A stretch of DNA of 64,000 nt, taken from the NCBI GenBank assembly GCA_029339505.1, contig JAQISU010000155.1:16321501-16385500 (forward strand). Reading direction: 5' to 3'. Source of the stretch: Unio delphinus. Its lineage: Eukaryota > Mollusca > Bivalvia > Unionida > Unionidae. The position numbers and the translations under genes were made by a program. Below the pieces are notes generated by a model. The model was not told the origin of the DNA, ran no database searches, and saw nothing but the letters and a program-made list of their open reading frames with translations. Shown one piece after another: positions 21,081 through 30,324 of this stretch (position 1 is the first letter of the stretch; every line of letters starts with the position of its first letter).

Positions 21081-22415
21081 TTAAGATTTCACAAACAAAC
21101 TAATTTGTAAAACCTCACCTCGTAAATCAATCAGATTATTAGATTGGTCAGTGAGTTTGAAATTAATTCTCGTTAACAAATTATTATGACATCGCATATA
21201 GACTAGATTAGTTGGGTCTTCAATAATTAGAAATCCTGGAGGAGCCGTTGGTGCAAATGAGTATAAAATATATCCTTGCTGAGCTTGATTTGATTGTTCG
21301 AGATTTATTTGATAATTTCCTTCGATAACGTCACATACTAAATTGAGCGCAATCACCGTTGAAATATTCACATTGTTCGGAGCAATATGTCTACCGCCGC
21401 CTTCTGGATCATTATTATATTTCAGAATATTTGCTGTAGGATTCTTCAATTTTTTCCAATTATCGTGGATTCTTTTGAACCCAATATTAATAGCATCGTC
21501 AAGTTGTTTCTTTAGTTTATCCGGGTTATATCCAGGGATTTTAAAATCTTTAATCTCCGTTTTATTAATATTGTATAGATCCGCAAACTTATCATGTAAG
21601 ATCTCTTCATTTAATACTTCTTGAATAATTTTCGAGTGAAATATTTTCATATCGTCGATGATTTTATTACCCGTTTCTACGATGCTGATAAATTCATCCT
21701 TGGTGAGAGAGCCGGATTTAATAGATATTAGCAGTAGTGAAAAATCATTATTCATTGCTGTGAAATTTCCGTTAATGAGAGGAACATAAATTGATTCAAA
21801 AATTTCTTTATTCAAGAATTTATTAGGAGCATAATCTTGATAACTTTTGACTTCATTGACGGGTTTTATTTTGTTGGTGATATAATCGGATTTCTTAGGT
21901 TCGGGTGGAAAATCCTTCGAATTTTCTCGCGAGTTATCCGGTGGTAATTCAGGCCATCCTAACACTGATCTTATAGAACTCTGATAAATATCTACAACGT
22001 ATCCTTCTGTATTTATCTCGATAGCGGATGATAATGTTGGTTCGTGAACTGTTATAGCGATTTTTGATTCTTTTCCGGTGAGAGATTTTATTCTGCGTTG
22101 AAATTCAGCATTGATCTGTTCGATTTGATATGACCCAGTTGGTATAGAAACAACCTGCCAATCTGGTGTTCCGTCTTCACGATTCTTGTTTGCAAATACC
22201 AAGGAATTATTCGGTTGTTGACCACCAAATGCTACCGATCTAATATTAGGCCAGCTATGATACACTCGTAGTTTTGCTAGTGCGATCTCGCTCACGGGAA
22301 CAGGAATTGGAAAATTAACACTAAATTCGGGACGTGTTGAGGTTATTGATATCGTGCTTGTTTTCACTGGTGTTGTATTTGTTACTATTTGTTGAAGTAG
22401 TTCTTGCGACAACAT
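21081..22415 (-). CDS. Penton-like minor capsid protein (element A)
   Basis: The 444-residue protein has an N-terminal beta-rich part with ISITSTRPEFSVNFPIPVPV, IPTGSYQIEQINAEFQRRI and a SVLGWP segment. The C-terminal part has VCDVIEGNYQIN and a final LIDLRGEVLQISLFVK. These blocks match my recollection of the penton or minor capsid protein of animal Polintons, so the match is from memory of the family and not a search. The middle (about 165-345) is a Lys- and Asp-rich insertion with helix-forming sequence, absent from the usual compact form. The gene overlaps the end of the membrane-protein gene upstream and stops exactly at the terminal repeat. It probably forms the fivefold vertices. Confidence 0.65.
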   Translation of the reverse strand: MLSQELLQQIVTNTTPVKTSTISITSTRPEFSVNFPIPVPVSEIALAKLRVYHSWPNIRSVAFGGQQPNNSLVFANKNREDGTPDWQVVSIPTGSYQIEQINAEFQRRIKSLTGKESKIAITVHEPTLSSAIEINTEGYVVDIYQSSIRSVLGWPELPPDNSRENSKDFPPEPKKSDYITNKIKPVNEVKSYQDYAPNKFLNKEIFESIYVPLINGNFTAMNNDFSLLLISIKSGSLTKDEFISIVETGNKIIDDMKIFHSKIIQEVLNEEILHDKFADLYNINKTEIKDFKIPGYNPDKLKKQLDDAINIGFKRIHDNWKKLKNPTANILKYNNDPEGGGRHIAPNNVNISTVIALNLVCDVIEGNYQINLEQSNQAQQGYILYSFAPTAPPGFLIIEDPTNLVYMRCHNNLLTRINFKLTDQSNNLIDLRGEVLQISLFVKS

Positions 22416-22878
22416 TATTATTATTATTCTGCTCTAATTTCAGCATTGTTGATTTATACAATTGAGCCATAGTTGAGAATTCGCTATCTGATATTGTTGT
22501 GTCATCCAACGACGATGATATCAACGAGGATAATTGCGAGTAACCGGCAGATGCAATATGATATTTAATTAAATAATCATGTAGTTTACTCTGGCTACAC
22601 GATGATAGTTTTTTTGTGATCCCAGTTAATATACCAGCAATTGTAGCCACTGCGGAAATAGCGATTGGAACTACGACCGGAGCAATCATTGTAACCGAAG
22701 ATAGTATTATTCCAGCAGCAGTGATTACTCCTGACACCGAGTACACGGTGATATCAACTGTGGTTATTCTTCGTTTGTATTTTTTGATTTTTATTTGATA
22801 TTCTTCACAGAGAGAACTGAGTTTAGTTTGAAACTCTTTGACTTGATCATAGCGATACTGATTCGATGATGGAGTCAT
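22321..22878 (-). CDS. Polinton membrane protein with hydrophobic hairpin
   Basis: The 185-residue protein has a charged N-terminal helix (10-40), a long hydrophobic stretch at about 43-87 rich in Val, Ile and Ala (two membrane segments), a short loop, then an amphipathic KYHIASAGYSQLSSLISSSLDD region and an acidic ISDSEF motif. The C-terminus is Asn-rich and overlaps the penton-like gene by 95 bp in another frame. A protein with this layout recurs in animal Polintons between the capsid and penton genes. Its role is not known to me; virion membrane or entry is an inference. Confidence 0.55.
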   Translation of the reverse strand: MTPSSNQYRYDQVKEFQTKLSSLCEEYQIKIKKYKRRITTVDITVYSVSGVITAAGIILSSVTMIAPVVVPIAISAVATIAGILTGITKKLSSCSQSKLHDYLIKYHIASAGYSQLSSLISSSLDDTTISDSEFSTMAQLYKSTMLKLEQNNNNNVVARTTSTNSNKYNTSENKHDINNLNTSRI

Positions 22879-22950
22879 TTTATTTTAAAAGCGTTAGCAT
22901 TTTCAATTACAAATTACTTTGTAATTTTGAATCGTGAAAGAATTTTTAAA

Positions 22951-23979
22951 TCAATTTAATTGTTTACTTAAATCCACTACGAATTCTACGTACCACGTTA
23001 CTGAAACCTTGGCTAGATTTCCATCTGTAGTCGTTATCGTGAATTGTTCAGTTGTATCCTTGTCGATTATCGTTGATATCGTATTATTGACTCCAGATGA
23101 ACTACTTGATGATATATCAAACTGATTCGGTGATACTATTGTTAATCGATAAATACCCTTGACTGCTGCGGTTATGTTTAAAATGTTGTTTTTGGAAGTC
23201 CACATAAATGATCCGTGTTGAATCGTGTGTACTACGTTGTTGACGATAGATTTATCATGAGGAATTTTTACTTTTTCAACAACGCTTATCATCCTCGTTG
23301 CATCATCCTTTATTGCGTTGTTGAATGTTTTAAGTTCATCGATGGATTTTTTAATATCGGGAAGTGTTATTTCAATTTTATCAAATGGGCTCCCAATAAA
23401 CTTGTCCATGAGGTTTTTACGAAACGTCATAAATAGTTTCGTGTGTTTTTCATATTCGGATTGAAGAGTTGCTAGTTCCAATATAGAATCTTTTATTGTG
23501 GTGAGTTTTGGTGTGGTTACTGGTGGATTTCCAAAAAATTCTAGTATGGGTTTGTCAATTTTGTCAACTATATTTCTTTGTAATGCAGTAAACTGATCAA
23601 ATGCAACTATATGATCGTCATACTTATCATTAAGCGATTTTAATGAATTCACCGTGTTATCGTATGTTGCTAATTTATCCGTAATCGTTGAAACAAGTAC
23701 ACCTGGTTTGAGTTTACCCTCATCAGAAAATAACGCGATAGTATCCTCTACTGCGTCTCGTCGTTTAACTAAAATATCATTAAGAGAGATATTACTACTT
23801 TTCAACTTACCCTGACGATCTTGAAATACAACTATTTCACCAGGATCAACATTTGCTAGGTTTAATATTTCAGCTATTTCATCTTCGATTAGTTTTTTAA
23901 TATCCTTGTTATCAACGGTTTCAACTCCACTATCAGGTTTCTTCAGCGATGATAAAGATCGTCCCCAAATATCAATCAT
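22951..23979 (-). CDS. Fibre-like coiled-coil virion protein
   Basis: The 342-residue protein starts MIDIWGR, a start I associate with the fibre-like protein of invertebrate Polintons. A turn-rich repeat (DRQGKLKSSNISLNDIL, then SDEGKLKPGVLV) is followed by long heptad-like helices (about 100-235). The C-terminal domain of about 100 residues is beta-rich, with a Ser run (SSSSSSG) and Thr-rich strands ending in YVEFVVDLSKQ. This shaft-plus-head layout resembles adenovirus-type fibres, which bind receptors. It lies in the virion-gene block. Function is inferred from architecture and position only. Confidence 0.5.
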   Translation of the reverse strand: MIDIWGRSLSSLKKPDSGVETVDNKDIKKLIEDEIAEILNLANVDPGEIVVFQDRQGKLKSSNISLNDILVKRRDAVEDTIALFSDEGKLKPGVLVSTITDKLATYDNTVNSLKSLNDKYDDHIVAFDQFTALQRNIVDKIDKPILEFFGNPPVTTPKLTTIKDSILELATLQSEYEKHTKLFMTFRKNLMDKFIGSPFDKIEITLPDIKKSIDELKTFNNAIKDDATRMISVVEKVKIPHDKSIVNNVVHTIQHGSFMWTSKNNILNITAAVKGIYRLTIVSPNQFDISSSSSSGVNNTISTIIDKDTTEQFTITTTDGNLAKVSVTWYVEFVVDLSKQLN

Positions 23980-24039
23980 TATTATAGAAATATTTTCATC
24001 GTTTAAATCCGATGGATTTTCAATCTAAAGATTTTTAAT

Positions 24040-24465
24040 CTAAAATTCTTTCAGAATTTTTTTAAGAGATTTGCCGCTAGTATACTCATTTACTACTATA
24101 TGAGGTGGTTTCGAAAATCTTTTGGATATAGCATCAAGTACGTTTAATACTTCATTACCACATATTGGTGGATCAAGCATTGTTTGTGTTGGTAACGTAG
24201 AATACCAAGTCTTCATTGGAAAATCTTTTATATAACGCATAAATTCTTTCGGCGGCGCTAATCCATATGAGTCAAAATAAATAATCCCACGTGGATCAAT
24301 CGCGTATGCAACCCAGTGAGTTCCAGGTCCGGAGCTGTTATCTAAATTAATAATACCGGTTTCAACATCATTTGGTTGTGCCGGTAACTGATCTCTCATA
24401 AAAACCCCTCTGAAATTTTTTATTTTTAATTTTTTAGCGGTATCAATTAAATCAAAATTGGACAT
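24040..24465 (-). CDS. Adenain-like cysteine protease
   Basis: The 141-residue protein from M at 24465 has the C5 protease triad: His50 in GPGTHWVAY, Asp65 in IYFDSYG and Cys102 in DPPICGNEV. This family cleaves capsid and core precursors during maturation in adenoviruses and Polintons. Upstream in-frame ATG codons overlap the preceding gene; the start at 24465 leaves a 5-base gap and fits the family N-terminus. The last residues (ILKEF and stop) are formed by a 19-bp palindrome at 24042-24060, one of the short palindromes spread through this element. Confidence 0.85.
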   Translation of the reverse strand: MSNFDLIDTAKKLKIKNFRGVFMRDQLPAQPNDVETGIINLDNSSGPGTHWVAYAIDPRGIIYFDSYGLAPPKEFMRYIKDFPMKTWYSTLPTQTMLDPPICGNEVLNVLDAISKRFSKPPHIVVNEYTSGKSLKKILKEF

Positions 24466-24470
24466 AGGAA

Positions 24471-24932
24471 CTATATCGTTCCTGGAATTCGAAGACCCTT
24501 TCCGCTGTACCATGAACTCGGGGTTCCTGGTAGTCTTAGACCCTTTCCTTTTTTTTTATACCCTTTTCCAGTTGCCTTTTTCAATGCCATTCCTGCTGCG
24601 GTACCAATAGCTCCTAATGCTGCTGCCTTCGCTACCGCTGGGGCTGCTGCGGCAATCAACCCTGGAATCAACCCTAACAACGGGAATATACCACCAGTCT
24701 TTTCCATATTTTTAATCGCGCTCGTAGAAAGAGTAACCTGAACTCCCTTTTTTTCTTTCAGCGCTTTATTAAAATGATTAACCTGAGTTTTCGTCAGCGA
24801 TAGTTTATTCCCTCCGCCATTCATTTGATTAGGTTTCAGCGTTATTGTGGTTCCGCATTGTTTAGCTGATTTGGATTGTAATTTTTTTAGCTGACCAGGT
24901 GTCAACGTAACATTGATATTATTATACGACAT
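24471..24932 (-). CDS. pVI-like minor virion protein
   Basis: The 153-residue protein starts MSYNNINVTLTPGQLKKLQ. It has two similar Thr/Lys segments (TLTPGQLKKL and SLTKTQVNHFNKAL), then a Gly/Ala/Leu/Pro-rich membrane-active stretch (GGIFPLLGLIPGLIAAAAP at about 80-100). A Lys/Gly tail with two GLRxPGT repeats follows and may contain protease sites. Polinton proteins of this type are compared with adenovirus pVI. An upstream in-frame ATG at 25013 overlaps a palindrome and is less likely. GTATA precedes the chosen ATG directly. Confidence 0.6.
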   Translation of the reverse strand: MSYNNINVTLTPGQLKKLQSKSAKQCGTTITLKPNQMNGGGNKLSLTKTQVNHFNKALKEKKGVQVTLSTSAIKNMEKTGGIFPLLGLIPGLIAAAAPAVAKAAALGAIGTAAGMALKKATGKGYKKKGKGLRLPGTPSSWYSGKGLRIPGTI

Positions 24933-25013
24933 TATACAAAACAGATTGATTCTAAATCGCAAGTAATTCAATGGCGAAATTACACAGCAATTTCCAATCC
25001 AAAGGATTTTCAA

Positions 25014-26423
25014 TCAAATATTTTCCACTGGTGCATCTACCAGTCTCATTCGTCCACCAACACCTTCGAGTATCATTGACTTATCACTGAGAATGACAGC
25101 AACCGCTCTATAATTAGCAATACCACCAGGACGGGTTACACGAGCTCGGAAGTGTATATCAACGACGGACTGTCTCATCAAGTCAAGATGTTCCAACGAA
25201 AAGTAATAAATCGGATACAGACTTCTAAAATCTAACTGTGATATTTGTAGACCAGTATCGACATTTTGATCGCGTCCCATATACGACAGCAACCGATGAT
25301 AAACTCGTGCAATATGATTGGTTTCATAGTTAAGTTGTATATCCTCTGATGGTTCTTGCTGTCCGTTTATTTTTAACGAGACTTCACTACACCCCATTTG
25401 ATCAAATATCATGTGGGAACGTTCTTGATCGTTTAATCGCGCTCTATTCTGTAGCGCAATAAAAATATGCCGTGGAGCTGAAATACCCTGTCGTGCTGCT
25501 AAGTGCCATGTAAATGTACCATTAATATCAGAATCCATGGTATCTGTGGACGTTGTCAACCAACTTAATAATCTCTTCCCCCCCTGATCCATAAATGATA
25601 GTAACCGCGGTTCTGTTAACAACGATGGAGTCAACACTGGCATCCACAGTGTTAGTTTTGATAAAACGACTTTACCAGCGGCAACGCCAGCAGCGCGCCA
25701 GATTGCATAATTATCAGTACCTCTTCGTACTAGCGCTATAGTATGCTTTACTCCATAGATAACTTTTCTGACGTTTCTACAAAATCCAAATATGTGATGG
25801 AGCGGAATTGCACATGAAAACCGTCGATGCTCTCCTTGCAACGTTGCTACTCTTGTTGCAAACCCTAGGTTGTAACCGGGAATATTATTTATGACATCAA
25901 AATCACCAGCTGGTCTTACATATCCGGCTGGTGCTGGAGTAACTGAAGAAGCATGTGTTGCCTTGACTCTAGAATACTGGACGTGCTCAGCGTTATCAGT
26001 AATATCCTTAGAGAACATCATAGATGGACCAGCCGATCTAGTATAATCATCAGAATATCTCGCTAACCCGATTATTCCGGTAGCAACATCAACTTCACGT
26101 TCAATAGATTCGATTTCTCTTCCATCAATGAGATATCTAGCGCTTTCAAATAAAGCCATGATGCCATTGTTAACAAAACCAACTCGGATAGTTGGGTTAT
26201 TTTCATATGGTGTATCATCATGCTGTAAAAGTTCACCTTCGACTTCAATAAAGGCTTCAGCGGGTAAAAAGTATTTACTGGTATCATGAACCTGAAGTTC
26301 AATTCTTCCACGAAGATCAGGTTGTACTGCGTTATAGGCAAAAAATTGATAATCACGTACAGATTCATCTTTAAGCACTGGGGCTTCCATGTCAAATGCA
26401 ACATCAGGGTTCTGTTTGAACAT
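25014..26423 (-). CDS. Major capsid protein candidate (double jelly-roll)
   Basis: The 469-residue protein opens with MFKQNPDVAFDMEAPVLKDE, then LRGRIELQVHDTSKYFLPAEAFIEVEGEL, a strand-rich pattern. It continues with GIMALFESARYLIDGREIESIER and ends with an LDFRSLYPIYYFSLEHLDLMRQSVVDIHFR segment. Size, position just upstream of the pVI-like and protease genes, and these motifs fit the Polinton major capsid family, which folds as a double jelly roll and builds an icosahedral shell. There is no zinc or catalytic motif. GTATATAATAAAAAATG marks the start. A structure prediction would settle the fold. Confidence 0.75.
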   Translation of the reverse strand: MFKQNPDVAFDMEAPVLKDESVRDYQFFAYNAVQPDLRGRIELQVHDTSKYFLPAEAFIEVEGELLQHDDTPYENNPTIRVGFVNNGIMALFESARYLIDGREIESIEREVDVATGIIGLARYSDDYTRSAGPSMMFSKDITDNAEHVQYSRVKATHASSVTPAPAGYVRPAGDFDVINNIPGYNLGFATRVATLQGEHRRFSCAIPLHHIFGFCRNVRKVIYGVKHTIALVRRGTDNYAIWRAAGVAAGKVVLSKLTLWMPVLTPSLLTEPRLLSFMDQGGKRLLSWLTTSTDTMDSDINGTFTWHLAARQGISAPRHIFIALQNRARLNDQERSHMIFDQMGCSEVSLKINGQQEPSEDIQLNYETNHIARVYHRLLSYMGRDQNVDTGLQISQLDFRSLYPIYYFSLEHLDLMRQSVVDIHFRARVTRPGGIANYRAVAVILSDKSMILEGVGGRMRLVDAPVENI

Positions 26424-26899
26424 TTTTTATTATATACCCGTTGGTCTAAATCAAAAATTACAAAGTAATTTAAAAAATTCTGAAAGTAATTTAAAAAATT
26501 CTGAAGGAATTTTGAATTGAAAACCCAAGGAATTCATTTAGAGAAAATCGATTTTCATGAAATTATGTCGACGGATTAGCCAAAAAACAATACAAAATCA
26601 ATAAAAAAAACATCGAAAATTCGATGAAACAACATATTTTAGCCTCACATGATAAAAAATCTGATCAAAATCGATTTTCTCTAAATGAATTCCTGGGGTT
26701 TTCATCCTCGATTTCATGAAATTTTGTCGATGAATTGCATAAAAACACTAGAAAAATGAGTAAAAACACTAGAAAAATGAGTAAAAAAAGTAAAAAATCT
26801 AACAAAATTAGCAAATTATAAATATTTTATAATATAAAAATAATTTTCAAAATTCTAAAGAATTTTTAAACTAATTATTTAGTTGGGTGTATTTTAATA
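26424..26899. other. Intergenic control region with palindromes and a 37-bp inverted repeat
   Basis: Three 17-18 bp palindromes of the AAATT...AATTT type lie in tandem at 26455-26471, 26475-26492 and 26496-26512. Next to them is a near-perfect inverted repeat with 37-bp arms (26519-26555 and 26667-26703) around a 111-bp centre. Another palindrome is at 26850-26865. The region lies upstream of the capsid gene and could serve in transcription, termination or replication. Confidence 0.7.
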
Positions 26900-27131
26900 A
26901 TGATGATGAAAATATCTGATAATGAAGATAACGTAAGTAGAATCACAAGTGATTCTGATACAAGTGATTCTGACATAAATATTTCTAATGCTAGCATTTC
27001 TACAATAACCATAACAACTGAGCATCCTATTCAAATAAATAGAAACACAAGTGATTCTGACACAAATATTTCTAATGCTAGCATTTCTACAATAACTATC
27101 ATAATTGGAAATCCTGTTCAAATAAATATTT
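26900..27131 (+). repeat. Two diverged tandem units of about 85 bp
   Basis: The units start near 26962 and 27047 with AAGTGATTCTGACA, each containing ATTTCTAATGCTAGCATTTC. A plus-strand frame over them (Ser, Asp, Ile, Thr only) is low-complexity and overlaps the core-protein end, so I do not call it a gene. Confidence 0.6.
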
Positions 27132-27620
27132 CTAACGTTTCCGGCGAATCTTCTTAAAACCACTTCCCGAAAGCCCACTTCCTGCTATCATATTTGCTGT
27201 TATATTATCCTGGGCGTTAGTCATTAACGACTGTAGTTTTTTATCCACGGCGTTATTTATTATTTTACTAACCTGTGTAGGCATTACTGTAGTAGATGGT
27301 AGTGAAGTCATTCTAGAAATGCTAGCATTTCCAGGTTTTGAAAAATTTCGTCGTCGAACTAGCGCTGTTAGTTTATCCCGAGCGGCTGAAAACGCCTTAC
27401 TAGCAAGATCACCAACAGTGTTAATACCCTTATCTCGGATAACATCAATTGCTTTCATTGCTGCCTGTTTTGCAAATGGAGCCACTTTTGGAGCCATTCT
27501 TGAAAATAATCCCATTATAGTATTACCGAGACCATCTTCATAGTATACTCGGTATTTTGGTAATCGTGAGTTTACCACGTAGACGTTAGTTGGTTTATCA
27601 TGGTTGTAGTGTATGATCAT
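27132..27620 (-). CDS. pX/core-like basic virion protein
   Basis: The 162-residue protein has an N-terminal VNSRLPKYRVYYEDGLGNT region, then GLFSRMAPKVAPFAKQAAMKAIDVIRDKG, an amphipathic or hydrophobic helix pattern found in a widespread Polinton virion protein likened to adenovirus core or minor capsid proteins. The C-terminus is Gly/Ser/Lys/Arg-rich (SGLSGSGFKKIRRKR), suited to DNA binding. A palindrome lies inside the gene at 27317-27330. It starts under TATATAGAAGAATG. Function is inferred from family resemblance. Confidence 0.6.
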   Translation of the reverse strand: MIIHYNHDKPTNVYVVNSRLPKYRVYYEDGLGNTIMGLFSRMAPKVAPFAKQAAMKAIDVIRDKGINTVGDLASKAFSAARDKLTALVRRRNFSKPGNASISRMTSLPSTTVMPTQVSKIINNAVDKKLQSLMTNAQDNITANMIAGSGLSGSGFKKIRRKR

Positions 27621-27733
27621 TCTTCTATATACAAAAACACTAGTGTTTTTCCAAATGCTTTAGCATTTCCAAATGCTAGTGTTTCCAAATACTAAAGCAT
27701 TTCCAAATTGATATTTATCTAATCGTGGTGACA

Positions 27734-28861
27734 TTAGTCACTGTGGTAACCGTAAAAATCCGCAGGATTTTCGGCTAACTCTTCAATGAAATCTCTATAT
27801 GTTGCAATATCCATGATACCACCTTGAAATAATCGCCTACAGATATCAGCAGCTTCATTGATTATTTCTGGTGAGTTATTTCCGGCGCGTTTTCCTCCTA
27901 CAAGTATTTCTAATCGTGCTATATCACCGAGAATATTGCCGGGACATGTTACATTAGAGTTTCCAACTAAACCACTGCCTGTTTTTTTAGTTGTACCAGT
28001 TGCACCTTGTGTTTTTATTTCTGAACCGGGTTTTGATTGTTTTGGTAATCTAAGAAATTCAGGGTCTGATTTAGCTTTTTTTACTCCTTCCTTAATTCCA
28101 TTCTGAAAGTTTATATACGACTGTTCTTCTTTCCTCTTCTCAGAAAGATTCTTAATATTCTTCTTCGTTTTATACAACCAATCATACCACTCATCTTTTG
28201 ATATGTTACTATCCTTATACTCCTTTTTGAGAATTTCCTCTTTCATATTATAACTGTTGACAGCAAATTCACCAAAGGCGATGTAATCGCTGGGTTTTTT
28301 AAATTGAAATTCTTGTATTTTTGACACAATATTAGGTTTGAGTTTGTCTATAAAGGCAACACGACTCTTCGTGGAAACTGCGCCTTCTTGTTCTTCTTCT
28401 TCCTCTTCTTCTTGTTCTTGCTGTCGTTGTAGTTCTTCTTGTTCTTGCTGTCGTTGTAGTTCTTCTTGTTCTTGCTGTCGTTGTAGTTCTTCTCGTTCTT
28501 CTTGTTCTTGCTGTCGTTGTAGTTCCATCTCCCCTGCGATTTCACCTGGAAGTATTTGTACAGCTTGTTTCGTTTGTTTAGTTCGTTTTGCTATTTTCTC
28601 CAACACAGGGAGAAGAGGCTTCTCTGTTCTAGGACCTTCTTTAGGGACATCTCCGTATATCGCCCGTTCAGTTGCTGTTTTCACACCCTCAGTTGCACTA
28701 ACAATAGGTTTGAAGAGTTGTTCTGTATCCTCTGTGAAGTCAGTCTGAAATAATTGCCGTTGTTGAAGTTTTTCGCGGATTCTATCACGAAGGGGTAATA
28801 TTTTCTGGATAGCTTCAAGTCTTTCTCTAGCTAATCTCGTTGTTAATGATTCTCCTACCAT
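27734..28861 (-). CDS. Charged scaffold- or core-like protein with QRQQEQEEL repeats
   Basis: The 375-residue protein starts with MVGESLTTRLARERLEA, followed by a conserved helical part (LFKPIVSATEGVKTATERAIYGD) and a Gln/Glu tandem-repeat coiled coil at about 113-160 (nine-residue unit QRQQEQEEL, four copies). A domain with SDYIAFGEFAVNSYN follows, then a Gly-rich stretch and a C-terminal helical domain. Element B keeps the N-terminus and the YEAFGNFVANSYN block at 43008-43700. The latter is conserved, so it is likely functional. A palindrome at 27756-27770 forms part of the C-terminal coding sequence. Role unknown; scaffold or core is a guess. Confidence 0.5.
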   Translation of the reverse strand: MVGESLTTRLARERLEAIQKILPLRDRIREKLQQRQLFQTDFTEDTEQLFKPIVSATEGVKTATERAIYGDVPKEGPRTEKPLLPVLEKIAKRTKQTKQAVQILPGEIAGEMELQRQQEQEEREELQRQQEQEELQRQQEQEELQRQQEQEEEEEEEQEGAVSTKSRVAFIDKLKPNIVSKIQEFQFKKPSDYIAFGEFAVNSYNMKEEILKKEYKDSNISKDEWYDWLYKTKKNIKNLSEKRKEEQSYINFQNGIKEGVKKAKSDPEFLRLPKQSKPGSEIKTQGATGTTKKTGSGLVGNSNVTCPGNILGDIARLEILVGGKRAGNNSPEIINEAADICRRLFQGGIMDIATYRDFIEELAENPADFYGYHSD

Positions 28862-29049
28862 TATTGAAAGAGTATTACTATTGTCAAATTGCTTTGCAAT
28901 TTTTAATTAAAAAATCCTTTGAATTTTCAAATGCAAATCATTTTAGAAATGCAAATCATTTCGAAAGAAATCACTAACCTAAAAATGCAAATCATTTTAA
29001 TACTTCCTTGTTGTTACACACATAATTTTACTTCCTCATACCGTATCGG
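28862..29049. other. Palindrome-rich spacer, element A
   Basis: It contains AAATTGCTTTGCAATTT at 28886-28902 and several imperfect AAATGCAAATCATTT units between 28919 and 29000. Confidence 0.6.
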
Positions 29050-29439
29050 TTATACAAACAAAGGAGGCTCTCTACGCGTGGGCTCATCACCTTCAGAGTT
29101 TTCCATTAATGTTTTTAATTGTCTCACTTTACAATTAATAAGTCTCTTTTGTTCATATTCTAATCCTAATTGCTTTCGAACACGTTCAACGATGCTACAT
29201 AATGGTACGAAGACATTAACATCTTCAGTATTTACTAAGCTCTCACGTATAAGCTTTTGGATATTCTTAATTAAAAAATATTTTTTAGATAGGACATATT
29301 TTCCGGTCTGTTCTGCAAATTGTATATCCTCGAAATTGGTCATAATTTGATCACAATCCAAACCTGAACATAATTTTACATTTTCATCCTTCAACTTGTT
29401 GATTTCAATAATAATCAATTTGAGATTTTCAATATTCAT
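29050..29439 (-). CDS. Small conserved protein of unknown function
   Basis: It is 129 residues from ATG 29439 (MNIENLK), directly preceded by TATATATATG. It is largely helical: LDCDQIMTNFEDIQFA, KYVLSKKYFLIKNIQKLIRESL and DVNVFVPLCSIVERVRKQLG. The same blocks occur in element B (41911-42283) at moderate identity, which shows this is a real gene of the family. The earlier ATG at 29469 is not conserved in B. No domain is recognised. Confidence 0.6.
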   Translation of the reverse strand: MNIENLKLIIIEINKLKDENVKLCSGLDCDQIMTNFEDIQFAEQTGKYVLSKKYFLIKNIQKLIRESLVNTEDVNVFVPLCSIVERVRKQLGLEYEQKRLINCKVRQLKTLMENSEGDEPTRREPPLFV

Positions 29440-29469
29440 ATATATAAAAATATATTTGTTTAAATGCAA

Positions 29470-30324
29470 AGTATTTCAAATACAAAGTATTTTCAAAATG
29501 AATTCTGGATACACTAAGGTGTTGATCATCTTAGTATACCCAGAAGCTTAATGCGATTATAGGTGATTATGATTATATATAATGAATGACGACGGCACAT
29601 TCACCGTTTTGAACCCCCTTGGTGTTTTATACATCAAGCAGCGCGCTCAACGGTTACAACCGACAAACACATAACAATAGATTATAGGTGAACAATGAAT
29701 GAATTGATTTCAATGACAATGACGACGGCACACAATAACCCCTGATCTAGTGTGGTAGGCGGTTATATACACATAGGACGGTACAACAATAGATTATAGG
29801 TGACACAATGAATGAATTGATTTCAATGACAATGGATGACGCGGGCTATTCTACATTCAAGTGTAAACAAAACCGCAAAATCGAAACTTTGGTTTTGAAT
29901 GTCAATAATAACGTTCATACCACGTGTGACGGTGTGGTTTTGTTTACACTTGAATTTCGGCTAAATGCCCAATTATAATAAGAACGAATTTGTATATATA
30001 CACTCATTACGACGAGGTGATATAAAATAGGTGTAGTGATTGTAATTATTTGTTTGTTTATTAGCGATCACTGACAACGTTGAAAACACGCATAATACTT
30101 GAAACAGACATTAAAAAAAATTTTTAAATACGACGTGTCTATAAAACAGTTCTGTTAATACTTGAAAAAAGACAAAATTGATTGTGTTTTGTTCGGATTT
30201 ATTTAATTATAACAGCCAATGAAAAATCGAAGATTTTCCAACACTAGTATTTCCGTGTTTAAGATCCGTAACTCTGTCATTGGTGGAAATCCTACGGATT
30301 TCACACGCGTTATACCTAATGGAG
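29470..30324. promoter_or_regulatory. 855-bp non-coding region with direct repeats and a 22-bp inverted repeat
   Basis: A block containing ATAGATTATAGGTGA and AATGAATGAATTGATTTC occurs twice (about 29682 and 29793), with a shorter form at about 29556. An inverted repeat (29855-29876 and 29934-29955, arms ATTCAAGTGTAAACAAAACC) spans a 57-bp loop. Palindromes lie at 30229-30242 and 30287-30301. It is the only long gene-free stretch of A between the two gene blocks, so it may hold promoters, an enhancer or a replication signal. Confidence 0.55.

Noticed and set aside
26900..27157. 85-codon plus-strand frame in element A
   Set aside because: Low-complexity Ser/Asp/Thr/Ile, made of two tandem DNA units, overlaps the core-protein end, and has no counterpart in B.
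28338..28748. 136-codon plus-strand Cys/Ser-rich frame
   Set aside because: It is the antisense of the QRQQEQEEL repeat of the scaffold-like gene.
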